A DNA stretch of 64,000 nucleotides, taken from positions 1 to 64,000 of the forward strand of contig CAVRUD010000019.1 in NCBI GenBank assembly GCA_963724285.1. The letters are read 5' to 3'. Of this stretch, positions 17,671-24,299 are shown piece after piece; the first letter of the stretch is position 1, and each line of letters starts with the position of its first letter. A model generated the notes under the pieces. That model was not told where the DNA came from, searched no databases, and worked only from the letters and a program-made list of their open reading frames with translations. Source of the DNA: CAVRUD01 sp963724285. Lineage in GTDB: Bacteria; Chloroflexota; Chloroflexia; Thermomicrobiales; UBA6265. The position numbers and the translations under genes were made by a program.

Positions 17671-17785
17671 CCGGACGCCGGGTTGCCAACTTGACCGTTA
17701 ACCCGGATGCCGTGGGCTATCATCTGTACGCGGCCCGCTCTGGAAGCCGTGATCCGGTTTCATGCTCCGAGCAGGTGCCGACGCT

Positions 17786-18481
17786 ATGTCCGAACCGACC
17801 AATTCCCGCGATACTCCTCGTTGGGAGGCACAACCCGGCAGGGCCGCCTTTTCCGCATCCGTCCACCAGATCCTGGCCGCCCTGCCCGCGAAGCGCTTCC
17901 CCGTCTCCCGTCGCGATATCCCGCCGGACGGCATCTACGTTCTCTACGAACTAGGTGAAACCGTCCAGGTCGAGGGCCAGGAATTCGACCGAATCGTCGG
18001 GGTCGGGACCCACTCCGGTGAGGGCCGCCTGGCCAGAAGACTCGGCATACACGCCTCCGGCGACCGCCGGGGTAGCGACCTTCGCCTCCAGGTGGGCGGC
18101 GCCATCCTCGCCCAGAACAACCCGTCCGACCCCCGCCTGCGCACTTGGCTGGGGGACAAACCCACGCCCATGGACGACATCGAGGCAGCAGTCTCGGAGC
18201 TGATCCGGGAGCGGTTTTCGGTGCGCTGCATCCCCGTACCCGACCGGGAAGAGCGTCAGGCGCTGGAGCCGGCGCTGATCGCCCTGCTCGCACGCAACCC
18301 GGTGGGGCCGCCCTCCGAGGGATGGCTCGGCCGCCACGCCGCCCGTCGAGAAATCCGCTCCAGCGGCATGTGGAACACCCAGCACTTCGACGCACCGCAG
18401 TTGAGCGCCGCCCAGATTGCCCGCATCACCGAGTTAGTCGCCGGGCAGACGACCGCCGAGTCAGAGGCGGACGCCAGCTAA
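17786..18481 (+). CDS. GIY-YIG domain protein
   Basis: Protein of about 231 residues with a central GIY-YIG-like nuclease domain: PPDGIYVLYELGE near residue 45 provides GIY. Next is DRIVGVGTHSGEGRLARRL near 70 with the YIG-equivalent strand and the catalytic Arg helix. LEPALIALLARN near 160 carries the candidate metal Glu. A C-terminal part (GWLGRHAARREIRSSGMWN) is typical of a stand-alone subgroup of this superfamily. Target and pathway are unknown. The upstream ATG at 17762 is not preferred because it lacks a ribosome-binding site. It precedes the HD gene by 34 bases on the same strand. Confidence 0.75.
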   Translation: MSEPTNSRDTPRWEAQPGRAAFSASVHQILAALPAKRFPVSRRDIPPDGIYVLYELGETVQVEGQEFDRIVGVGTHSGEGRLARRLGIHASGDRRGSDLRLQVGGAILAQNNPSDPRLRTWLGDKPTPMDDIEAAVSELIRERFSVRCIPVPDREERQALEPALIALLARNPVGPPSEGWLGRHAARREIRSSGMWNTQHFDAPQLSAAQIARITELVAGQTTAESEADAS

Positions 18482-18515
18482 CTACAGCAGCACAACCGTC
18501 GAAATAGGCACGCCA

Positions 18516-19205
18516 ATGACCGATCGAGATGCGGCCACCGCGCCCGACGCCGTGGTTCGGGCCACCGAAAACTTCGTCCGGGAACGCCTCGGCGGGGATG
18601 CCAGCGGGCACGACTGGTTTCACACCGACCGGGTGCGTCGCCTTGCCCTGCGTCTTGCGCGCGAGGAAGAAGCCACCGGGGCCGCGCTCGACGTCCGGGT
18701 GATCGAGCTGGCAGCGCTCCTCCACGATCTGGAGGACTGGAAGTTCGCCGGTGGGGACGAAACCGCCGCCCCACGAGCCGCGGCGGCCTGGCTGTCGGAG
18801 TGCGGCGTCGACCCGGAGACCATCGCCCATGTGGCCGACATCGTCGGCACGCTCTCCTTCAAGGGAGCAGGCGTGCCCACGCCGATGGCGACCACCGAAG
18901 GCGCCATCGTGCAGGACGCCGACCGCCTGGATGCCATCGGCGCAATCGGCATCGGCCGGACCTTTGCCTATGGTGGATCACGTGGGCACCCGATGTACGA
19001 CCCCGACACCCAGCCGGAGCTACACGGCTCGTTTGCCGCCTACAAGGCCTCAACCGGCACGACGATCAACCACTTTCCCGAAAAACTGCTGCTCTTGCGC
19101 GACAGGATGAACACCGCCTCAGCCCGCCGCCTGGCCGCCCGCCGTCACGACGTCATGGAGGCGTTCCTTGCCCAGTTCCTGGCCGAGTGGGACGGACGCG
19201 ACTGA
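18516..19205 (+). CDS. HD domain phosphohydrolase
   Basis: Metal-dependent phosphohydrolase of 229 residues, YedJ/YpgQ-like. HD-superfamily ligands are visible: GHDWFHTDRVRRLAL near residue 28 (His), LAALLHDLEDWKF near 67 (His-Asp), and IVQDADRLDAIGAIGIGRTF near 128 (Asp). Such small cytoplasmic HD proteins hydrolyse nucleotides or related phosphate esters, but the substrate is not assignable. It may be cotranscribed with the GIY-YIG gene 34 bases upstream. It converges with arsC, with only 6 bases between the stops. Confidence 0.9.
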   Translation: MTDRDAATAPDAVVRATENFVRERLGGDASGHDWFHTDRVRRLALRLAREEEATGAALDVRVIELAALLHDLEDWKFAGGDETAAPRAAAAWLSECGVDPETIAHVADIVGTLSFKGAGVPTPMATTEGAIVQDADRLDAIGAIGIGRTFAYGGSRGHPMYDPDTQPELHGSFAAYKASTGTTINHFPEKLLLLRDRMNTASARRLAARRHDVMEAFLAQFLAEWDGRD

Positions 19206-19211
19206 CGGGGT

Positions 19212-19649
19212 TCAGGACGAACCGAGGAGGTCGTTCGCGATCCGCTCGCGGATAGCATCGCGGACGTCACGGTAGACCTGTCGCCGCTCTTCCGCGGAGC
19301 CGGTGGCCTTTGACGGATCCGGGAAGCTCCAGTGCAGGCGAGTGCGCGCGCCGAGGAAGACCGGGCAGGACTCGTTGGCGTCGTCGCAGACAGTGATGAC
19401 CTTGTCGAACTGCTCATGAAGGTAGCGGTCGAGGGTCTTACTCTCTTGGCCGGAGATGTCGATGCCGAGTTCGTCCATCACGGCGATGGCGTCCGGGCGG
19501 ACAAACGTCGCCTCGGTACCGGCACTGAAGACCGCGAAGCGGTCTCCGCCGAAGGCTCGCAACAGACCCTCCGCCATCTGCGACCGGGCGCTGTTGTGGG
19601 TACAGAGGAAGAGCACGCGCTGAGGATGCCCCATAATTGGCGCGGTCAC
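19212..19649 (-). CDS. arsC: Arsenate reductase, thioredoxin-coupled type
   Basis: Low-molecular-weight phosphatase-like arsenate reductase, 145 residues. It reduces arsenate to arsenite in the cytoplasm using a Cys relay recycled by thioredoxin. The P-loop LFLCTHNSARSQM supplies the nucleophilic Cys. The two further Cys of the relay are in TVCDDANESCPVF, about 70 residues later, as in the B. subtilis/S. aureus-type enzymes. DPSKATG carries the general-acid Asp. GTG at 19649 overlaps the preceding gene by 4 bases. Last gene of the minus-strand arsenic operon. Confidence 0.93.
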   Translation of the reverse strand: MTAPIMGHPQRVLFLCTHNSARSQMAEGLLRAFGGDRFAVFSAGTEATFVRPDAIAVMDELGIDISGQESKTLDRYLHEQFDKVITVCDDANESCPVFLGARTRLHWSFPDPSKATGSAEERRQVYRDVRDAIRERIANDLLGSS

Positions 19650-20083
19650 GCGGGCCGTCCTGTCTCCCGCGCGGCGCAGGATGGTGACGCGGACTGCCCG
19701 TCGGCGCCGCCGGGCAGATCGGCGAACTCGGCCGGATCGGGCAGCGTGCCGTCGAGCTGGTCCCAGTAGCGGTCCGTGATCTCGGCGCTGTACTTGTCCG
19801 GGACGAAGTGGCGGTAGGCCATCGTCTGGAGCCCGAGGTGCATCAACTCCCGCCCGAACGGCAGGTGCCGCAGGATGTTGGCGACCTGGACGTGCCGGGC
19901 GTGACTGAAGTTCGGGAGTTGCCCGGAGAGGAACAACGTGATCACGTTGCGATAGCGCCGCTCCACCTTCAGCGAGGCGAGTGAGCGTTTCGGCTTGCCA
20001 TTCGGCGAGAACGACGACACGGATGTCCTTCTCCTCAATCGGTTCTTCCTCGGCCCGAACGGCCGAGGAGGTTCGTCATTCAC
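19646..20083 (-). CDS. Unknown protein encoded between aquaporin and arsC
   Basis: Reading frame of about 145 residues that I do not recognise. It starts with GTG in GTGAATGA, overlapping the aquaporin stop, and overlaps arsC by 4 bases, so it is embedded in the operon. The C-terminal two thirds look like a real helical protein (RNVITLFLSGQLPNFSHARH, then LPFGRELMHLGLQTMAYRHF). The first about 40 residues look non-native. The third frame of that stretch reads instead AEEEPIEEKDIRVVVLAEW, so one or two frameshifts near 19970-20070 are possible. No Cys cluster, membrane segment or nucleotide motif is seen. Confidence 0.5.
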   Translation of the reverse strand: MNDEPPRPFGPRKNRLRRRTSVSSFSPNGKPKRSLASLKVERRYRNVITLFLSGQLPNFSHARHVQVANILRHLPFGRELMHLGLQTMAYRHFVPDKYSAEITDRYWDQLDGTLPDPAEFADLPGGADGQSASPSCAARETGRPA

Positions 20084-20756
20084 AGGACTGCTCAGGTTCA
20101 CCGCGAACATACCGGTACGCGAGGACGCCAACTACTGCGCCCACCATCGGGCCCGCGACGTAGAGCCATTGAGCATCCCAGGTCCAGGAGGCGAATGCAG
20201 GGGCAAGGGAGCGGGCGGGATTCATCGATGCTCCGGAGATCGGCCCGGCAAACAGGGCCTCCAGGCCGACCGTGCCGCCAATCGCAATCGCGGCGGCTTG
20301 CCCGACCGCTCGGGAATCGGTCGCGACCGCCGTGATGACGAACATCAGGATTGCGGTCAGGACCGCTTCCAGGAGCAGCGATTGTCGCTCGGAACCGCGC
20401 GGGAAGGTTGCACCCAACCCAGCCACGTTGCCGAACATGCCCCGCAGCAGGAGACTTGCCGCCCCCGCTCCCAGGAGTTGCGCCGCCCAGTAGCGCGGGA
20501 CATCGGCCCAGGGGAAGTGCCGACCGACGGCAAATCCCAGCGTGACGGCCGGGTTGAAGTGGGCGCCGGAGATGTGCCCGACCGCGTAGATCATGACCAT
20601 GACGATCAGGCCAAAGGTAAGCCCGATGCCGACATGGCCGACACCCCCTCCGGTCTCGGCGTCGATCACGATCGCCCCGGTGCCGGCGAACACCAGCGCG
20701 AAGGTGCCGATCGCCTCGGCGGCCAGTTGGCGCTGGCTAATGGCCGTCGCGGTCAC
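20076..20756 (-). CDS. Aquaporin/glyceroporin (MIP family), AqpS-like by context
   Basis: Six-helix channel of 226 residues with both pore motifs, GAHFNPAVTLGF and GASMNPARSLAPAF. In arsenic operons such channels replace the ArsB/Acr3 pump: arsenite made by ArsC leaves down its gradient, as described for AqpS of Sinorhizobium meliloti. No arsB or acr3 gene is present here, which supports that role by inference. GTG at 20756 overlaps the acetyltransferase stop by 4 bases (GTGA). This start is preferred to an upstream ATG inside the preceding gene. Confidence 0.9.
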   Translation of the reverse strand: MTATAISQRQLAAEAIGTFALVFAGTGAIVIDAETGGGVGHVGIGLTFGLIVMVMIYAVGHISGAHFNPAVTLGFAVGRHFPWADVPRYWAAQLLGAGAASLLLRGMFGNVAGLGATFPRGSERQSLLLEAVLTAILMFVITAVATDSRAVGQAAAIAIGGTVGLEALFAGPISGASMNPARSLAPAFASWTWDAQWLYVAGPMVGAVVGVLAYRYVRGEPEQSCE

Positions 20757-21268
20757 GCGAGGTCCGCCGCGGCGATGCCAAGCAGCTTCTCGATAATGAC
20801 GCAGTCGCGCCACTCGCCATCAAGGCGACCGTGACGGCGATAGACGCCGACCACCCGAAAGCCCGCCCGCTGGTGGAGCGCCAGGCTCGCGGCATTCTCC
20901 GGGAAGACACGCGAGATGAGCTTCCAGTAGCCGCGCTCGGTACAGGCTTCGCACAGCGCATCCAGCGCCGCCCGGCCCGCGCCGATGCCGCGGTGACGAG
21001 GATCGACGTAGACCGAGTGCTCACCGATTCCGGCGTACCACTCGTGGGCTCGATACGCCCCGACGGATGCCCAGGCCACGACCTCTCCTGCCCGCTCGAC
21101 GACCACCGTTGGGAAGCGCTCCCCCTTCCGGGCGAGTTGTTCGGCAACCTGTTCCACGGTCCGCGGCGTGGTCTGGAACGTGGCGATGCGCTCGGCGATG
21201 CCGTGATTGTGGATCTGGGCGATGGCGGCGGCGTCCGTGACATCCGCGGGGCGCGTGGTCAATGTCAT
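20753..21268 (-). CDS. arsN1: GNAT N-acetyltransferase, ArsN1/phosphinothricin acetyltransferase-like
   Basis: GCN5-related acetyltransferase of 171 residues. The opening ADVTDAAAIAQIHNHGI and VAWASVGAYRAHEWYAGIGEHSVYV (about residues 62-86) are characteristic of the phosphinothricin/methionine-sulfoximine group to which ArsN1 belongs. The acetyl-CoA loop is HRGIGAGRAAL near residue 95. ArsN1 enzymes acetylate the organoarsenical antibiotic arsinothricin. Assignment to ArsN1 rather than a phosphinothricin or methionine-sulfoximine acetyltransferase rests on the operon context. Lies 37 bases downstream of the flavoprotein gene. Confidence 0.8.
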   Translation of the reverse strand: MTLTTRPADVTDAAAIAQIHNHGIAERIATFQTTPRTVEQVAEQLARKGERFPTVVVERAGEVVAWASVGAYRAHEWYAGIGEHSVYVDPRHRGIGAGRAALDALCEACTERGYWKLISRVFPENAASLALHQRAGFRVVGVYRRHGRLDGEWRDCVIIEKLLGIAAADLA

Positions 21269-21305
21269 CAGTATCCTATCCCGGCCAGGTCAACCGTAAG
21301 TGGCA

Positions 21306-22733
21306 CTATCCGCAGCAGCTTCCCTTGGAGGCCGCGGTCAGTTGGATAACGCGCGGGACCGATTCCCCGCAGCAGGCAGACGGCGCGGTCGCAACGGCGG
21401 CCGAGCCGCAGCAGGCGGCGGGTTCCGCCTCGCTCGCGGCGGCGTCAGCGCCGCAACAGGAGACGCCGCGGTCCGCGAGGACGATCCCGGACGAGCAGAC
21501 GCCCGTCTCGGGGAGGACAAGTTGGACATCGCGCGCGCCTTCCCAATCTCCGGCAATCGCACACGCGACGGACCGGACCTGCTCGTACCCGGTAAGCATG
21601 AGGAAGGTCGGCGCCCGGCCATAGCTTTTCATGCCCACGACGTAGACATCCGGTTCCGGGTGGCGGAGCTCCTCGGCACCGTGGGGCGGCACCGAGCCGC
21701 ACGAGTGGATGTTGGGGTCGATGAGGGGTGCCAGCGCAGATGGGCTTTCGACGGCGGGATCGAGGTCCAGGCGCAACTCGGAGAGCAAGGAGAGGTCGGG
21801 GCGGAAGCCGGTTGCGACGATGATTTCGTCCACGGGTGGAAGCACCTCATCCTGTCCGGCCACGACCAGCCCATCGGGCGTATCGGTGACCCGCGCCGCC
21901 CGGAACCCGGTGACCATGCGAAGGCGTCCGGCCTCCACAAGCCGCTGGACCCGGGCGCCAAGCTCGCCCCGGGCGGGGAGGGCGTCGTCGATCCCGCCGC
22001 CGAACAGGGTCTGGAGGCGGCTCGCCGGACGCCGCACCGCCCAGATTACCTCGGTACCCGGGGCATCATCGGCCAGATGAACCAGATCCAGCAGGACGTT
22101 GAAGGCGGAGTGGCCGCTCCCGACAACCAGCACCCGCCGTCCCGCGTAGCGCTGGCGGACCCCGCCGAGCACCTCGGGAATGCCATAGACGATCCGGTCC
22201 GCGGCGGCCCGCTCGCCCACGGCGGGCGTTCCCGCTGCGCCGAGCGGGTTCGGCCGTTCGATCGTGCCGGAGGCATCAACGACCGCCTTCGCCAGGAACG
22301 TCTCTTCAGCGCCGTTGGACGTGCGGACCGACAGGACGAATGGAGCGTTCTCACGTCCGTCCGTCTTCATCTTGTCGAAGCCCTCGCGTGCGACGGAGAT
22401 CACCCGGTGTCCGAGGCGGATGCGGCCACGCAGCTCCGGCACGGCCGCCAGGGGTTCGAGGTACTGCTCCGCCAGGTCATCGCCGGTCGGAAAGGACTCG
22501 GGGTCCGGGGTAGACCAGCCGGCCGGTGTGAGCAGATCCGCCGCCGCCCGGTCGATGACGTACCGCCACGGCGAGAAGAAGTGGACATGCCCCCAGGAAC
22601 GGACTCCGGCGCCGACGCGGTCGCCGGCTTCGAACACGATCGGATCTTCGCCCTTTTCGAGCAGATGGGCGGCGGCGGCGAGTCCGACCGGACCGCCGCC
22701 AATCACGGCGACGGGGAGTGAGGAGATAGACAT
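21306..22733 (-). CDS. FAD/NAD(P)-binding monooxygenase-like flavoprotein (ArsO-like) with Cys-Cys-Gly tail
   Basis: Flavoprotein of 475 residues similar to FMO/thioredoxin-reductase-like proteins often called ArsO in arsenic operons. The FAD motif VIGGGPVGLAAA is near residue 9, the NAD(P) motif VVGSGHSAFNVLLD near residue 183, and a second-domain signature IIVATGFRPD near 310. After about residue 405 the protein leaves the family core and ends in a low-complexity tail with four CCG motifs (SCCGAD, ACCGSA, ACCGES, SCCG at the very C-terminus) plus VCSSG. Vicinal Cys pairs are good As(III) ligands, so the tail may bind arsenite (inference). ATG at 22733 is chosen for AAAGGA 8-9 bases upstream. 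Exact reaction unknown. Confidence 0.82.
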   Translation of the reverse strand: MSISSLPVAVIGGGPVGLAAAAHLLEKGEDPIVFEAGDRVGAGVRSWGHVHFFSPWRYVIDRAAADLLTPAGWSTPDPESFPTGDDLAEQYLEPLAAVPELRGRIRLGHRVISVAREGFDKMKTDGRENAPFVLSVRTSNGAEETFLAKAVVDASGTIERPNPLGAAGTPAVGERAAADRIVYGIPEVLGGVRQRYAGRRVLVVGSGHSAFNVLLDLVHLADDAPGTEVIWAVRRPASRLQTLFGGGIDDALPARGELGARVQRLVEAGRLRMVTGFRAARVTDTPDGLVVAGQDEVLPPVDEIIVATGFRPDLSLLSELRLDLDPAVESPSALAPLIDPNIHSCGSVPPHGAEELRHPEPDVYVVGMKSYGRAPTFLMLTGYEQVRSVACAIAGDWEGARDVQLVLPETGVCSSGIVLADRGVSCCGADAAASEAEPAACCGSAAVATAPSACCGESVPRVIQLTAASKGSCCG

Positions 22734-22827
22734 CGGGTTAGGTCCTTTCGGCAATCCATAGACAACATTCGATGAATTCAGGCGAGAACGTAAGGCGTGT
22801 GTCGATGGTCGCTCCTTGCCGGGTGGA

Positions 22828-23196
22828 TCAGCCGTTGAGGATCTGGCGGGCGGCCTCAGGGAATGCGGAGACGCAGGAGCGGTTCACCCAGTAGTACATG
22901 AAGGTGCCCCGCCGCTCGGAGAAGATGAAGCAGGTGTCGCGCAGGACCTTGAGGTGATGGGAAATAGTCGCCTGGCTGTATGGGAACTGCTCCGTGATCT
23001 CGCAGACGCAGACCGGAGCTTCCGCACTCGCCAGGAGGTTCAAGATCTGGATGCGGGTCGGATCCGCCAGCGCCTTGAACCAGGACGCGTACGTCTCCGC
23101 CTGGGTCCTGCTGACCGAAGTTCCGGTCGAGACGGCTGGGCAGCAGCGATCGGTGGTTGGCACATTGGCATCTGCCCGCTCAAGGATGACGGTCAT
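22828..23196 (-). CDS. arsR: ArsR family transcriptional repressor
   Basis: Winged-helix metalloregulator of 122 residues. The helix-turn-helix is YSQATISHHLKVLRD near residues 73-87. The As(III) site CVCEIT, in the first part of the DNA-binding region, is the classical ArsR Cys-x-Cys motif, and an additional Cys pair (RCCPAV) lies near residue 18. Family members bind a dyad overlapping their own promoter and release it when arsenite binds. The dyad at 23237-23278 fits. First gene of the arsenic operon; GGGAGGACC precedes ATG 23196. About 95 bases separate it from the flavoprotein gene. Confidence 0.93.
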   Translation of the reverse strand: MTVILERADANVPTTDRCCPAVSTGTSVSRTQAETYASWFKALADPTRIQILNLLASAEAPVCVCEITEQFPYSQATISHHLKVLRDTCFIFSERRGTFMYYWVNRSCVSAFPEAARQILNG

Positions 23197-23223
23197 GGGC
23201 GTTGGTCCTCCCTGCTTAGCGGC

Positions 23224-23252
23224 ATCGTAGCGACTGCATAGACAGATGTCAA
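23224..23252 (-). promoter_or_regulatory. Sigma-70-type promoter of the ars operon
   Basis: On the minus strand TTGACA (23252-23247) is followed after exactly 17 bases by TACGAT (23229-23224). Transcription would start near 23217, about 20 bases before the arsR start codon. Confidence 0.7.
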
Positions 23253-23278
23253 TATATTACATCGACAATCGGTCTATG
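23237..23278. promoter_or_regulatory. Nested dyad, probable ArsR operator
   Basis: Outer arms CATAGAC (23237-23243) and GTCTATG (23272-23278) enclose inner arms GATGT (23245-23249) and ACATC (23259-23263) around an AT-rich centre. The left half covers the -35 hexamer of the arsR promoter, the expected place for autorepression. Confidence 0.6.
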
Positions 23279-23601
23279 AAAATTGCCGTCACGGTCAAGG
23301 CCGCCGCTTCGCCTGGCGGCGGCATTGATGGCGTCGATCGGACCCCCGACCGATGTCATTGGCTCCTCCATTGGCCGATCAACGAATCATATGCATCATA
23401 TTCTGATGGATCAATGTATCAGCGTTGCGACGGTGTTGCTTGGGCAGTCGCTGGCCCTTCCGGTGATTTGAGGTTTCGTGTGGAGGTGGTCCGAATACCA
23501 GAACGCCAAGGCGGGCCAGGAATGCCCGGCCCGCCTGCGCGTTCACGGTCGACATTGGTTGAGGATCGCGGCGTGCTATGTTACCCTCGCGGTAGCCAGA
23601 T
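23279..23601. other. Intergenic stretch with a terminator-like hairpin
   Basis: No gene is seen. A hairpin AGGCGGGCC / GGCCCGCCT (23509-23536, 10-base loop) lies about 65 bases past the stop of the GMC fragment and may end minus-strand transcription from that side. An AT-richer patch around 23385-23420 is unexplained. Confidence 0.4.
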
Positions 23602-24288
23602 CTACGCTAGCGGACCTGGGCTCGCCAGGTACTGGTTGATGATCGCGTCCGCGGCGCGATAGGCCAGTGCGCCGACGGTGCCGGTCGGGTTGTAGCCGGC
23701 GTTCTGGGGGAAGTTCGCCGCCCCGACCACGAAGACGTTGTGGACATCCCACGACTGGAGGTACTTGTTGACCACCGAGGTCGTCGGGTCGGCCCCCATG
23801 ATCGCGCCGCCCTGGCAGTGGGTCGACTGGTACGGCACGATGCTGTAGTCGGTGATGTCGCCGCCGATCCGGACCGTCGTCCCGCCCATCGCGTCCGCGA
23901 TCGGGGTGAGGGCGTTGTCGGCGACCCAGCGAACCATCTTCCGCTCGTTGTCGGTCCAGTTGAAGGTGATCCGCAGGAGCGGGTGCCCCCAGGCGTCGCG
24001 GTAGTTCGGGTCGAGGTCCATGTAGTGGCCGCGGTAGGCGGGGCTCTCACCCTGCATACCGAAGCCGGTCGACCGGTTGTACCACTGCTTCACCGCCGCC
24101 TTCCAACCGCTGCCCCAGCTCGGCGAATCCGGCGGAAGTGGGCCGCTGCTCTGGATCGGGCGAGCGCCGGTGACGTTCGCGGCGATGTTGCCACCGCCGA
24201 AGAAGCCGAGAGCGGAGACCGCGCCGGCTCCTGTCGGCGCGGTCGGGGCCGAGCAATCGATCCTCGCGGGATGGCTCACGCGCCCCAC
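23602..24288 (-). pseudogene. C-terminal fragment of a GMC-type oxidoreductase
   Basis: About 228 residues matching only the C-terminal domain of glucose-methanol-choline oxidoreductases. HYMDLDPNYRDAWGHPLLRI and ITDYSIVPYQSTHCQGGA are present, with NAGYNPTGTVGALAYRAAD containing the end motif. The FAD-binding N-terminal two thirds, with its GxGxxG, are absent. The first about 30 residues look unrelated. It follows the DUF255 gene by only 11 bases. The intact GMC gene at 26097-27848 has a clearly related C-terminus (YIDLDPNYVDQYGVPVARV), so this is probably the remnant of a paralogue cut by deletion. Confidence 0.7.
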
Positions 24289-24299
24289 ATGCCCGGGGG

